From assembly GCA_903838675.1 (NCBI GenBank), contig CAILZI010000141.1, forward strand, positions 182,055-246,054: a stretch of 64,000 nucleotides of DNA. Direction: 5' to 3'. This document shows positions 17,793 through 27,067 of the stretch, in pieces (within the stretch, counting starts at the first letter, position 1; each line of letters begins with the position of its first letter). Source of the stretch: an uncultured Verrucomicrobiota bacterium (GTDB lineage Bacteria; Verrucomicrobiota; Verrucomicrobiia; Verrucomicrobiales; Verrucomicrobiaceae). The translations under genes and the position numbers were made by a program. The notes under the pieces were generated by a model that was not told where the DNA came from, searched no databases, and saw only the letters and a program-made list of their open reading frames with translations.

Positions 17793-19433
17793 TCAATGCT
17801 TCACCGAGCAGCCCGGCCCGACGGTCTGGAAGAAATCGTTGCCTTTGTCATCGACGAGGATGAAGGCGGGGAAGTCTTCGACTTCGATTTTCCAGATGGC
17901 TTCCATGCCGAGTTCGGCGAACTCGACGACTTCGACTTTCTTGATGTTTTCCTTGGCGAGAATGGCGGCGGGGCCGCCGATGCTGCCGAGGTAGAAGCCG
18001 CCGTGTTTCTTGCAGGCGTCGGTGACCTGCTGGCCGCGGTTGCCTTTGGCGATCATGATCATGCTGCCTCCGTGGCTTTGGAAGAGATCGACGTAGCTGT
18101 CCATGCGGCCGGCGGTGGTGGGGCCGAAGCTGCCGCTGGGCATGCCGGCGGGTGTTTTTGCCGGGCCGGCGTAGTAAACGGGGTGGTTCTTGAAGTAATC
18201 GGGCAGGGGCTTGCCGGAATCGATCAGCTCCTTGAGCTTCGCATGGGCGATGTCGCGCGCGACGATGATGGGGCCGTTGATGAGGAGGCGGGTGGTGGTG
18301 GGATACTTGCTGAGCTCGGCGCGGATCTCGGCCATGGGGCGGTTGGTGTCGATGCGCACGGCGTTGGTGTCTTTGCGGTGGCGCAGCTCTTCGGGGATGT
18401 AGGGCAGGGGATTCGTTTCGAGCTTCTCGATGAAGACGCCATCCTTGGTGATCTTGCCTTTGGCCTGACGGTCTGCGGAGCAGGAGACGCCGATGCCGAT
18501 GGGCAGGGAGGCGCCGTGGCGCGGCAGGCGGATGATGCGTACATCCAGGGCGAAGTATTTGCCGCCAAACTGCGCACCGATGCCGCACTCGCGAGCGGCC
18601 TGCAGCATCTGGGCTTCGAGCTCGACATCGCGGAAGGCGCGGCCGTGTTCGTTGCCGGTGGTCGGGAGGTTGTCGTAGTACTTGGTGGAGGCCAGTTTGA
18701 CGTGCTTCATCGTCGATTCAGCGGAGGTGCCGCCGATGACGAAGGTCAGGTGATAGGGCGGGCATGCGGCGGTGCCGAGCGAGACCATCTTGTCGCTGAG
18801 GAACTTCACGATGCTCTTCGGATTGAGCACGGCGCGGGTCTCCTGATACAGGTAGGCCTTGTTGGCCGAGCCGCCGCCTTTGGCAATGAAGAGGAACTTG
18901 TAGGCGTCGCCATCGGTGGCGTAGAGATCAATCTGCGCGGGGAGATTGGTGCCGGTGTTCTTCTCGTCGAACATGTTCAGCGCCGCGTTTTGGGAGTAGC
19001 GCAGGTTGTTCTCGGTGTAGGCGAGGTAGACGCCCTTGGAGAGAGAGGCTTCATCGCCACCACCAGTCCAGACCTGCTGGCCTTTTTTGCCCATGATGAT
19101 GGCGGTGCCGGTGTCCTGGCAGAAGGGTAGCAGCCCGGCGGAGGCCACGTCGGCGTTTTTGAGCATGGTCAGCGCCACCATGCGGTCGTTCTCACTCGCT
19201 TCAGGGTCATCGAGGATGGCGGCGACTTGCTTGAGGTGCTTCGGGCGCAGGAAGAAATTGATGTCATGAAAGGCCTGGTTGGCCAGCAGGGTGAGCGCCT
19301 CGGGATTGACGACGAGCACTTCCTTCTCGCCAAATTTCTGCACGGAGACGTGTTCCTTGGTCAGCAGACGGTATTCGGTGTCATCGGTGCCGAGTTCGAG
19401 AAGTTCCTGGTAGTGAAAGGGGGGCGTGGGCAT
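17793..19433 (-). CDS. fumA: class I fumarate hydratase (iron-sulfur)
   Basis: A 546-residue class I fumarase, oxygen-sensitive and carrying a [4Fe-4S] cluster, which interconverts fumarate and malate in the TCA cycle. Characteristic stretches include [20 protein letters not shown], the [18 protein letters not shown] segment, [34 protein letters not shown] and, near the C-terminus, [13 protein letters not shown]. Conserved cysteines occur in the first three of these regions or close by. N- and C-terminal domains are fused in one chain, as in FumA/FumB. The ATG at 19433 is preferred to one 30 codons upstream because the family begins near MPxFHYQ. A 90-residue gene follows directly downstream. 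Confidence 0.93.
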   Translation of the reverse strand: MPTPPFHYQELLELGTDDTEYRLLTKEHVSVQKFGEKEVLVVNPEALTLLANQAFHDINFFLRPKHLKQVAAILDDPEASENDRMVALTMLKNADVASAGLLPFCQDTGTAIIMGKKGQQVWTGGGDEASLSKGVYLAYTENNLRYSQNAALNMFDEKNTGTNLPAQIDLYATDGDAYKFLFIAKGGGSANKAYLYQETRAVLNPKSIVKFLSDKMVSLGTAACPPYHLTFVIGGTSAESTMKHVKLASTKYYDNLPTTGNEHGRAFRDVELEAQMLQAARECGIGAQFGGKYFALDVRIIRLPRHGASLPIGIGVSCSADRQAKGKITKDGVFIEKLETNPLPYIPEELRHRKDTNAVRIDTNRPMAEIRAELSKYPTTTRLLINGPIIVARDIAHAKLKELIDSGKPLPDYFKNHPVYYAGPAKTPAGMPSGSFGPTTAGRMDSYVDLFQSHGGSMIMIAKGNRGQQVTDACKKHGGFYLGSIGGPAAILAKENIKKVEVVEFAELGMEAIWKIEVEDFPAFILVDDKGNDFFQTVGPGCSVKH

Positions 19434-19529
19434 GGGGAGGGGAATTTGAAAGGGATATGAGTTCGGGCAACGATGGAAAGGAGCATTTTGCACGTTGGCA
19501 GGTGGTGCGCGTGGGGATAACATCCCACC

Positions 19530-19757
19530 GTGATTTTAGAAACGTTGCCCGCTGTTCAGCAGCTCAGTTCCCACGACAAGCGGCTGCTGGCGGAGGAGCT
19601 TTTGAATTCGGCCGATGCTGAGGACGCTGAAGTGAGCGTGGAGGCTGCCGTTTTGGATTTGCTGGACCGGCGTCCCGCCGCCCATAAGGCCACTCCAGAG
19701 GCCATTGCCGCCTGGGAGGAAGTGAAATCACGCGTCTTCCCGAGCAAAGAAATTTAA
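19530..19757 (+). CDS. antitoxin-like addiction-module protein without a visible toxin
   Basis: A 75-residue protein from a GTG start. The pattern resembles the small addiction-module component family (RelB-like antitoxins, often near 75 residues): a helix [17 protein letters not shown], an acidic middle, and an end rich in Glu and Lys around [13 protein letters not shown]. These usually sit immediately before a RelE-type toxin gene. Here the next gene downstream is moaE on the opposite strand, with stops overlapping by four bases, so the toxin is missing. Confidence 0.65.
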   Translation: MILETLPAVQQLSSHDKRLLAEELLNSADAEDAEVSVEAAVLDLLDRRPAAHKATPEAIAAWEEVKSRVFPSKEI

Positions 19758-20149
19758 AGCGGCGACTCGGCAAAGACAGGCTTCTTCCAAATAGGCACGC
19801 GGGTCTTGATCTCCTTCAAATACCAGTGGCACAGTTCAAAGGACTCGGCGCTGTGCTTGGTGCGCACGCGGATGACGATGCTCGGCTGCTCCGCAGCCAC
19901 GAAGCCGAGGCGGTGCTGAATGAAGACGCGGTGCGGGCCGTGCTCGCGCTGGCCGCACTCGACGAGGTCCTGCAGCATTTTTTCCGCCATCGGCAGGTAG
20001 ACGCTGTAGTCGATGCCGGAGATGACCTTGTTGTCCTCCATGCCGCGCACGACGCCGAGAAACTGCGCCTCGGCACCTTCACCAGCTTTGAACACGGTTT
20101 GGGCGATCTGGATGGGCTCTTCACTGAGGATGAACAGAACTGGGAGCAT
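19754..20149 (-). CDS. moaE: molybdopterin synthase catalytic subunit MoaE
   Basis: A 131-residue protein. The order QFLGVVRGMED, DYSVYLPMAEKML, HRLGFVAAEQPSIVIRVRTKHS and EIKTRVPIWKKPVF is that of MoaE. It transfers sulfur from MoaD thiocarboxylate to precursor Z to make the molybdopterin dithiolene. The lysines in the KTRVPIWKK motif belong to the active site. No moaD or other molybdenum cofactor gene is nearby. The ATG at 20149 gives the family's usual N-terminus; it lies 11 bases after the stop of the gene upstream on the same strand. Confidence 0.88.
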   Translation of the reverse strand: MLPVLFILSEEPIQIAQTVFKAGEGAEAQFLGVVRGMEDNKVISGIDYSVYLPMAEKMLQDLVECGQREHGPHRVFIQHRLGFVAAEQPSIVIRVRTKHSAESFELCHWYLKEIKTRVPIWKKPVFAESPL

Positions 20150-20159
20150 GGAGGTTGAT

Positions 20160-21779
20160 TTATTTTTTAAAACGCGAGGCATGGTTGCCGCCTCCATCAT
20201 CAGTGTCGAAGCGACCACCTACTTTGCCTGATTTTGGGTCATAGATAACCGCAGACCAATCAGAACCATCAAATATGAGCCAATGTGCGCTGGGATGATA
20301 GGCCACCCAGAGAGCGGATCCTAGATCTTTAACCACAGGCTGATATTGACCTTTGAAATAGAGCCAGCCGACTGACTTTGTGCAACAAACCAAAAAGCAA
20401 TCACCTCCAACGTCCATAATCCACCTTGGATCATCCATGCCTTTCAGATCGAGGCTCCAAACAAAATCTCCCCGGCGGTCAATGCATGCGAGCTTGTTGT
20501 AGCCAAGGAGAAGCATCAGTCCTGGCTTGGAACTAGGTGAGATAAAACGCCAGTCTCCAAGTGTTTTGGAAACGGGGGTTTGCCATAGGATAGAACCATC
20601 TGCTGCAATTTCTTCCGCTATCACCGAACCTGTGAGCAGAAATACTCCTCCGTGCCATGCTGCAGCGGGGGGGGTGTTACTAAAAACAGAAGCACGCACT
20701 TGTATGTTGCCATCACGCGTGGCCAAAGCTCCGACGCTGCTGGTCAAACTTCCCCAAATAAGTCCGCTACAAAATGGGCGATCAGCGTCAATCCAGACAT
20801 CCTCTTCGGCCTTGGATTGCTTGGCGTTTGCATCTAACCAAACCAAATCAATACGCCCGCCCACGTGTTTCCTGACGACGGGAAACGCCAATGGCTCAGG
20901 CGTGCTTTCCCAGCTTGAGCTGGAGCCTACCCATTTACCACTTTCCAACATTGGGATGAGTTGCTCTGGCGACGTGCCCCAGGCCAAGGTGCCACCAATG
21001 CCTGATCGGAGCAGCATTGTGGACAAAGCCTGAATTGTCGGATCATAATGTCCTACGCTCTGTCGGAAGATGCTTGCTGCTAAAGTGGCATCAGCAGTGG
21101 CAAAAAACCGGGCAAGCCATAAACGAGTTTTCAGATAATCTTTATCGTAATGGATGTGACTGGATTGCTTCCAAAACCGCAGGGCCCATTTTTCCGCCTG
21201 CGGTTTCGATAAATCACCCAACAATGGGGCCAGCATTTCGGGCCTTGCCCAGGCAAGATCGGCGTTCGTTGCCGTCTCAGGATCGATTCTTCCCATCAGT
21301 TCTAGCACGCTGGCAAGTGCCTTCCACTTCGCCCAGTCACAATCCTCTGCCACAGCAAGCATTGACAGCACACCGATCGAATTCGCACTGCCAGTCTTTC
21401 CAAGTTTACGCAAGGCAGCGTCCACCGCTCGTCTTTTGTCATGGAGCCTTTGCTGCTCAAGTTCCGCCGTGGACTGCTTCCAGTACTTCGATGCCGCCCC
21501 CGTGACATCTTCCACCATCCGTAGATAGCCATCCGCGAGCTGTCTTTCTTCGTGCTCCGAAATCTCTGGAAGCCAGTTTCTTGCGAATATCCAATTGGCT
21601 GCGACAAAATTAAGAAGCTCTTTCTCGGTCGCCCGATCCATCGAGTTCGCCGCGAGAACTTCATCCATCGACGGCTGGGGTGGCGGTGGCGGAATTAAGT
21701 AGGTGGTGGCCCAGCTCCAAGAATTGAATCCGAGACTAAGCACCAGAATCTGGGAACGAATGCTCATCATATGGGCCAT
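20160..21779 (-). CDS. exported protein of unknown function with lower G+C
   Basis: A 539-residue protein starting MAHMMSIRSQILVLSLGFNS, which gives a signal peptide; the frame extends upstream but that part is not protein-like. The first half is helical (residues 40-270). The second half has repeated WxxD and GG-containing strands that look like an incomplete beta-propeller (ACIDRRGDFVWSLDLKG, then DVGGDCFLVCC). No catalytic motif is recognised. The gene is visibly poorer in G+C than its neighbours, and its codons end more often in A or T. It diverges from the large cytochrome-type gene at 21926. Confidence 0.62.
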   Translation of the reverse strand: MAHMMSIRSQILVLSLGFNSWSWATTYLIPPPPPQPSMDEVLAANSMDRATEKELLNFVAANWIFARNWLPEISEHEERQLADGYLRMVEDVTGAASKYWKQSTAELEQQRLHDKRRAVDAALRKLGKTGSANSIGVLSMLAVAEDCDWAKWKALASVLELMGRIDPETATNADLAWARPEMLAPLLGDLSKPQAEKWALRFWKQSSHIHYDKDYLKTRLWLARFFATADATLAASIFRQSVGHYDPTIQALSTMLLRSGIGGTLAWGTSPEQLIPMLESGKWVGSSSSWESTPEPLAFPVVRKHVGGRIDLVWLDANAKQSKAEEDVWIDADRPFCSGLIWGSLTSSVGALATRDGNIQVRASVFSNTPPAAAWHGGVFLLTGSVIAEEIAADGSILWQTPVSKTLGDWRFISPSSKPGLMLLLGYNKLACIDRRGDFVWSLDLKGMDDPRWIMDVGGDCFLVCCTKSVGWLYFKGQYQPVVKDLGSALWVAYHPSAHWLIFDGSDWSAVIYDPKSGKVGGRFDTDDGGGNHASRFKK

Positions 21780-21925
21780 CCTCAAACTCTTTGGCGAAGA
21801 TTCAAGGGACGACGCAACAGTAGTTTTTTGATGATTGAATGAACGCACAATGGAATCGGATGGCCGATTGCTCATAAAACTTGTCCGCTGGCGCTGGTTT
21901 CTGATAGCGTTTGAATCCTCCAACC

Positions 21926-24900
21926 ATGAAACGCCTGCTTTTCCTTCTCCTCGCCGCCACCCAGCTCCATGCGGAGACCCAGATCACCTGGAAGCGCCAG
22001 CAGCTCCACGGCGACTTTTATTCTGAAGGCGCCGCCATCGGTGACATCAATGGCGATGGCAAACCGGACGTCGTCGCCGGGCCGTTCTGGTGGGAAGGGC
22101 CGGCGTTCGAGAAAAAACACGCCTACTACGAGCCGAAGATTTTCAGCATCAATGGCTATTCGGACAACTTCTTTGCCTACGTCCAGGACTTCAATGCGGA
22201 CCAGAGGAACGACATTCTCATCCTCGGCTTCCCCGGCAAGGAGGCGCGGCTCTACCTGAATCCTGGCACGCATGACGACAAGCCCTGGCCCATGCACTTC
22301 GTCGCCGATGTCGTGGACAATGAATCGCCCGTCTTCACCGACATCACCGGGGACGGCAAACCGGAGATCGTGTGCAGCACCGGGGGCAAGTTTGGCTGGT
22401 TCGCGCCGAACTGGGATAAGCCGACTGAGAAATGGCCCTTCGTCGCCGTCACGGAGGACCTGAAGGTCGCCAAATTCACCCATGGACTTGGTGTTGGCGA
22501 TGTGAATGGCGATGGGAAGATGGATCTGCTGGAGGCGCGCCGCTGGTGGGAGAATCAAGGAGCTGGAGTTGCCAACTCCAGCCCGGACTTGGCAAGTCCG
22601 GCTCCTTGGACGCAGCACAACTTCGCTGCCGGTGTCGGCGGCGGTGCGCAAATGTTTGCCTATGACTTTGATGGCAACGGCACGAACGACGTCTTCACCA
22701 GCCTCGCCGCGCATCGCTACGGCGTGGCGGTGTTCCTCCAGAACAAGCCTGCACCGGACAAACCGAACTGGACCCGCGTCATGCTCGCCAGCGAGCAGCC
22801 GCAGGACAACGACTACGGCATCGTCTTCTCCCAGCCGCATGCGGCGTATCTCGCGGACATGGACGGCGACGGCATCAAGGACATCGTCACTGGCAAGCGC
22901 TACTGGGCGCACAACGGGCACGACCCTGATGAGAGAGGCCATCGTGTGATCTACTGGTATCAGACCAAACGCGACGGCAAGGGCGGTGTCGATTTCGTCC
23001 CGCACCTTGTCGATGCCGAAAGCGGCGTGGGTGTGGATGTGCAGGTGGGCGATGTGAACGGCGACAAGCTCCCTGACATCGTTGTGGGAAACAAAGCCGG
23101 TGTCTTCATCCTCAAGCAGGAGCGGAAGGACAGCACGGCGGGCCTCACGCCCAAGAAAATGTACGGACCTGCGCTGATGCCGCAGAAGGATTACGCCAAA
23201 GGGCAGTCTCCGCAGGCTGCGCTGAAGGCTCTGCAACTCCAAGGCGGCTTCAAAGCGGAACTGATCGCGAGTGAGCCGGATCTTGTGCAGCCCATCGCAT
23301 TCACGTTTGATGAACGCGGGCGCATCTGGGTGGTTGAGGGTAACAGCTACCCGAAACCGCGTGAAGTGGGTGCCGGTCAGGACCGGATCAAAATTCTGGA
23401 AGACAAGGACGGCGACGGTGTCTTTGAGACGAAGAAGATTTTTTGTGAAGGGCTGAACCTTGTCAGCGGCATTGAGCTGGGTTTCGGCGGCGTGTGGGTG
23501 GGTGCGGCACCGTATTTCATGTTCATTCCACGCGATGGAGACAAGCCGCTGGCGCTGGGCAGCAAGGCGACCCTTCCTGGAACGGAGGGGGCCAAGAATG
23601 GCCCCGTTACTCAAGTCCCCGGCCTCAACTTCACCGCCTACGCTCTGCTCGACGGCTGGGGCAGCCAGGACACGCACGAAACGCTCAACAGCTTCATCTG
23701 GGGCCCGGACGGCTGGTTGTACGGCTGCCATGGCGTCTTCACGCACAGCAAGGTCGGCAAACCCGGCACGCCGGAGGATCAGCGCAAGCCGATCAATGCG
23801 GGGATCTGGCGTTACCATCCCGTGCGGCATGAGTTTGAGATTTTCGCTGAAGGCACCAGCAATCCCTGGGGGCTCGATTATGACCAGTACGGCGAGTTCT
23901 TCGTCACCGCCTGCGTCATCCCTCATCTCTACCACATCGTGCCAGGCGGGCGCTACCAGCGGCAGGCCGGGCAGCACTTCAATCCGTACACGTATGAGGA
24001 CATCAAGACCATCGCTGACCATGCCCACTACGCGGGCAGCGCGCGTCCTGATGTCGCTTTCGACAAAAACACGGGTGCCGGCATCGTGAATGACGACACG
24101 AATGCGCTTGGTGGCGGCCACGCGCACTGCGGCCTCGCCATTTATCAGAGTAGCCTCTTTCCGCCGACGTATCGCAATCAGCTCATCTTCGGCAATCTGC
24201 ACGGCCACCGCCTCGTCACCAACTACACCGATCCGCATGCGAGCACGTATGTGGGCAAGCACGGCAGCGATTTCATGCGCGCCAATGACATGTACTTCAT
24301 CCCCGTGACGCAGAAGGTGGGGCCTGATGGTGCGCTTTATGTCAGCGACTGGAGCGATGAACAGATCTGCCACCGGGGTAGCAATGCGGTGGAAAATTGG
24401 GACCGGAGCAATGGGCGGATTTATCGCGTGAGCTATGACGGCTGGAAGCCGTGGAAAGGCGATCTGGCGAAGGAGAGTGATGAGGCGCTGGCGAAGCTCG
24501 CGGTGCAGACGGAGAACGAGTGGGAGTCGCGGATTGCGAGGAGGGTGCTCACGGAGCGCGTGTGGGACAAACCGTCAATTTTCATTTCTGTTAACGAACT
24601 GCTGTCAAAAACATCCGAGCAAGAGGTTTCAGTCGGAGAGAATACGATTGAACGGGCGGCTCTACGCGAAGGCTGGTTGATTCACTCAATGGGTTCTGTG
24701 GCTTCCAGAGATCTCACCATCGGCTATCATTCTTTGCCCGTTGGTGCGCCTAATGAAATACCTGAGCATGTCCAAGCCATGGCAATCCGAACCTTCGATG
24801 ATGCAGCAAAATTTGTAGAGATGGATGCCGACTCACGCCAGAGAATGGACAAGGATGACAACTATTGGAAACCCGAGCTAAAGCCATATATTGCTCTCGC

Positions 24901-26776
24901 AATTGAAGATAAGTCTCCGGTTGTCAGAAGAGAGTTGGCATCAGTGCTCCAACGCATTCCCACAGTTCAACGCCAACCCCTCGCCACCGCCCTCCTCGCC
25001 CACGGCGAGGACAAAGACGACCCGATGATCCCGCTGCTGATCTGGTATGGCATCGAGCCTCTGGTCGGCTCCGATCCGAAAGTCGGCCTCGAACTCGCGC
25101 GGGTGTCGAAGCTGCCGAAGGTGACGGAGTTCATCTACCGCCGTCTATCATCGGATGACGCGGGCCGCGCGTCGATGCTCTCTGAACTCACGAAGGAACC
25201 CGATGCGGCCAAGCGCGAGGCGACGCTGGCGATGATTCTGAGCAGCGCTCGTGGTGCGGGTAAGCTCACCATGCCGCCGGACTGGGCGGCGACTGCGGCG
25301 AAGCTCAGAAGTAATGTAGTCCCGCCTTCAGGCGGTTCTGGATCCGCCGGACCGGCTAAAGCCGGGACTACGGAACAGCTGGTGACCGAACTCAGCGCTT
25401 TGTTTGGCGATGTGGAGGCGCTGCAATCCTTCCGCAGCCAGCTCAGCTCTGCCACGCTTGATACCCCCACACGCGAGAAAGCACTGTCCGTGCTGCTTCA
25501 GTCCCAGGACACCGCGACGGCAAAGCTTCTGCAGCAGATCCTCACGCAGGACGCTCCCACCTCGCTGCGGCGCAAGTCCATTCAGGCGCTCGCTTCGCTC
25601 AAAGATGCGGGAACGCCGCAGGTGCTCGGGGCATTGCTGCCAAAACTCTCTGCCAATGAATTGCCCGATGCAGTCAATACGCTCGCCTCGACGAAAGAAG
25701 GCTCGAAGGAACTGCTCAAAGCGGTGGAGGCCAAGACGGTGCCTGCCACGGCGCTTTCACCCTTCCTCGTGCGCCAGCTCACCGCCTTTGACGACAAGGA
25801 AATCAACGCCCTCATCAAATCCGCCTGGGGCGATGTGAATGCACCAAAGGCCGACCTCGTCGAGCGGACGAAAAAGTTCCGCGAACTACTCACGCCCGCC
25901 GCATTGGTCAAGGGGGATCTCGCGAAGGGCAAGATGCTTTTCACCATGACCTGCGGTCAGTGCCACAAGCTCTTTGGCGAAGGCCAGAACGTGGGGCCCG
26001 ACATCACGGGCAGCAATCGCGCAGACTTGAACTACCTGCTCGAAAACGTGCTCGATCCGAATGCCGTGATCGGCAAGGCCTACCAGCTCAATCTTTTCAC
26101 CATGAAGGACGGGCGCGTCATGAGCGGCGTGATCAAGGAGGAAAGTCCTGCGGCGGTGAAGATCGCCATGATGGGCGGTGTGGAGTTTACGCTGCCACAG
26201 CCGGACATCGCGAAGCGTGAGGTGTCGAAGCTCAGCACGATGCCTGAGGGGTTGTTTGATGCGCTGAAACCTGAGCAGGTGATTGATCTGGTGAAGTATC
26301 TGCAAAGCGGTGCTTCCGGACCGGCCAAAGCCGGTACTACAATACCCGGAGCAATTGAAGGCGAGGGGCTCAAAGTCCTCAACAAAACCGGCGGCAACGC
26401 CAAGCCGCAAGGCATGGGTGGCTTTGGTGCGGAGTGGAGCGGTGCTGCTCAGCTCTGGTGGACGGGTGCCAAACCCGGCCAGAAACTCACCCTCGCGCTG
26501 CCTGTGGCGGAGAAAGGTAAATACACTCTCAAAGCCGCGCTTACTTTGGCTCGCGACTACGGCATCATCGATGTCTCACTCGACGACAAACCCGTCGCCA
26601 CGGGCTGGGACGGCTACAATGGCCCCAAAGTCATCCACAGTGATGAGCTCGACTGGGGCACGCATGAACTCAGCGCCGGGGAGCATCAGCTTACCCTCAC
26701 GATCACGGGCAAGCATGCGGATGCGGCGCCGGGATACATGGTGGGGCTGGATTATGTGAAGCTGGAGAAGAAGTGA
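21926..26776 (+). CDS. exported FG-GAP / PVC-type dehydrogenase / cytochrome c multidomain protein
   Basis: A 1616-residue protein with a signal peptide (MKRLLFLLLAATQLHA). Residues about 25-420 hold five or more FG-GAP/VCBS blades (GDINGDGKPDVVAG, GDVNGDGKMDLLEA, GDVNGDKLPDIVVG). Residues 440-830 form the membrane-bound-dehydrogenase-like propeller typical of Planctomycetes and Verrucomicrobia. Residues 850-1310 are HEAT-like helices. A heme c motif CGQCH lies at about residue 1342, in a segment continuing GQNVGPDITGSNR. The last 150 residues are a carbohydrate-binding-like beta domain. It probably oxidises sugars or alcohols outside the inner membrane and passes electrons to heme. Several palindromic elements and a stretch of low G+C lie inside the reading frame (listed separately). 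Confidence 0.85.
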   Translation: MKRLLFLLLAATQLHAETQITWKRQQLHGDFYSEGAAIGDINGDGKPDVVAGPFWWEGPAFEKKHAYYEPKIFSINGYSDNFFAYVQDFNADQRNDILILGFPGKEARLYLNPGTHDDKPWPMHFVADVVDNESPVFTDITGDGKPEIVCSTGGKFGWFAPNWDKPTEKWPFVAVTEDLKVAKFTHGLGVGDVNGDGKMDLLEARRWWENQGAGVANSSPDLASPAPWTQHNFAAGVGGGAQMFAYDFDGNGTNDVFTSLAAHRYGVAVFLQNKPAPDKPNWTRVMLASEQPQDNDYGIVFSQPHAAYLADMDGDGIKDIVTGKRYWAHNGHDPDERGHRVIYWYQTKRDGKGGVDFVPHLVDAESGVGVDVQVGDVNGDKLPDIVVGNKAGVFILKQERKDSTAGLTPKKMYGPALMPQKDYAKGQSPQAALKALQLQGGFKAELIASEPDLVQPIAFTFDERGRIWVVEGNSYPKPREVGAGQDRIKILEDKDGDGVFETKKIFCEGLNLVSGIELGFGGVWVGAAPYFMFIPRDGDKPLALGSKATLPGTEGAKNGPVTQVPGLNFTAYALLDGWGSQDTHETLNSFIWGPDGWLYGCHGVFTHSKVGKPGTPEDQRKPINAGIWRYHPVRHEFEIFAEGTSNPWGLDYDQYGEFFVTACVIPHLYHIVPGGRYQRQAGQHFNPYTYEDIKTIADHAHYAGSARPDVAFDKNTGAGIVNDDTNALGGGHAHCGLAIYQSSLFPPTYRNQLIFGNLHGHRLVTNYTDPHASTYVGKHGSDFMRANDMYFIPVTQKVGPDGALYVSDWSDEQICHRGSNAVENWDRSNGRIYRVSYDGWKPWKGDLAKESDEALAKLAVQTENEWESRIARRVLTERVWDKPSIFISVNELLSKTSEQEVSVGENTIERAALREGWLIHSMGSVASRDLTIGYHSLPVGAPNEIPEHVQAMAIRTFDDAAKFVEMDADSRQRMDKDDNYWKPELKPYIALAIEDKSPVVRRELASVLQRIPTVQRQPLATALLAHGEDKDDPMIPLLIWYGIEPLVGSDPKVGLELARVSKLPKVTEFIYRRLSSDDAGRASMLSELTKEPDAAKREATLAMILSSARGAGKLTMPPDWAATAAKLRSNVVPPSGGSGSAGPAKAGTTEQLVTELSALFGDVEALQSFRSQLSSATLDTPTREKALSVLLQSQDTATAKLLQQILTQDAPTSLRRKSIQALASLKDAGTPQVLGALLPKLSANELPDAVNTLASTKEGSKELLKAVEAKTVPATALSPFLVRQLTAFDDKEINALIKSAWGDVNAPKADLVERTKKFRELLTPAALVKGDLAKGKMLFTMTCGQCHKLFGEGQNVGPDITGSNRADLNYLLENVLDPNAVIGKAYQLNLFTMKDGRVMSGVIKEESPAAVKIAMMGGVEFTLPQPDIAKREVSKLSTMPEGLFDALKPEQVIDLVKYLQSGASGPAKAGTTIPGAIEGEGLKVLNKTGGNAKPQGMGGFGAEWSGAAQLWWTGAKPGQKLTLALPVAEKGKYTLKAALTLARDYGIIDVSLDDKPVATGWDGYNGPKVIHSDELDWGTHELSAGEHQLTLTITGKHADAAPGYMVGLDYVKLEKK
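22557..22607. repeat. palindromic element a, in frame within the multidomain gene
   Basis: Outer arms AAGGAGC/GCTCCTT enclose two perfect hairpins, one with 9-bp arms (22563-22571 with 22573-22581) and one with 7-bp arms (22584-22590 with 22594-22600). It is translated as a low-complexity insert (QGAGVANSSPDLASPAPW) between FG-GAP blades. Confidence 0.75.
23581..23608. repeat. palindromic element b, in frame within the multidomain gene
   Basis: An inverted repeat around GGGGCCA-AGAA-TGGCCCC, with outer AACGG/CCGTT interrupted by a short bulge. It is read as TEGAKNGPVTQ in a loop of the dehydrogenase domain. Confidence 0.65.
24575..24985 (+). other. low-G+C patch inside the multidomain gene
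   Basis: For about 400 bases (residues about 884-1020) the codon choice changes: many codons end in A or T, in contrast to the G/C-ending codons before and after. The reading frame is intact. It encodes part of the helical HEAT-like region. Confidence 0.5.
25316..25371. repeat. palindromic element c, cloverleaf-like, in frame within the multidomain gene
   Basis: Outer arms GTAGTCCCG and CGGGACTAC (9 bp, perfect) enclose three small hairpins: CCGCC/GGCGG, TCCG/CGGA and CCGGC/GCCGG. Translated as VVPPSGGSGSAGPAKAGTT, a flexible insert in the helical region. Confidence 0.78.
26311..26341. repeat. palindromic element d, half-copy of element c
   Basis: A hairpin with arms ACCGGC/GCCGGT (26320-26335) followed by TACTAC repeats the right half of element c, with one base changed. 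It is read as SGPAKAGTT just before the C-terminal domain, matching the GPAKAGTT translation of element c. Confidence 0.72.
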
Positions 26777-26812
26777 CGACTTGAACTGCCAAATGTTGAA
26801 CATGCGATAGCC

Positions 26813-27067
26813 ATGAAGGATCTCCAATCCACCCGTGCCATGTGGCTCAAGGGCTGGCTGTTCCTGCTCATTGGCCTCATGTCCGCTGCCATCCTGCTGG
26901 TCGAAAATTGGAGCTGGCGCACGGCGCTGCTGCTGGCGCTGTGCGTGTGGGGATTCTGCCGGGCGTATTACTTCGCGTTCTACGTGATCGAACGCTGGGT
27001 GGACCCCGGCTACAAGTTCAGCGGGCTGGGGCATTTCCTGGCCTACCTGTGGCGATCACGCAAGTGA
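26813..27067 (+). CDS. small membrane protein of unknown function
   Basis: An 84-residue protein with two closely spaced membrane helices (WLKGWLFLLIGLMSAAILLV and TALLLALCVWGFCRAYYFAF), a polar N-terminus, and a basic C-terminal tail ending WRSRK. It follows the large cytochrome-type gene by 36 bases and could share its message. Its stop abuts the stop of the convergent trans-sulfuration gene with no gap. No family recognised. Confidence 0.7.
   Translation: MKDLQSTRAMWLKGWLFLLIGLMSAAILLVENWSWRTALLLALCVWGFCRAYYFAFYVIERWVDPGYKFSGLGHFLAYLWRSRK

Noticed and set aside
17784..19130. Open frame of 448 codons on the plus strand
   Set aside because: Antisense shadow of the class I fumarase gene; the product is Gly/Ala/Val/Asp-rich with no family features, as expected for the complement of a high-G+C gene.
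21872..24373. Open frame of 833 codons on the minus strand
   Set aside because: Antisense to the FG-GAP/dehydrogenase gene, whose domains and heme motif are unmistakable. The minus product is a repetitive, Arg/Val/His-rich shadow.
25316..25371. Possible tRNA-like RNA because of the cloverleaf-like folding of element c
   Set aside because: No anticodon arm, T-loop or CCA-compatible features, and it lies in frame inside a gene; a palindromic insertion explains it better.
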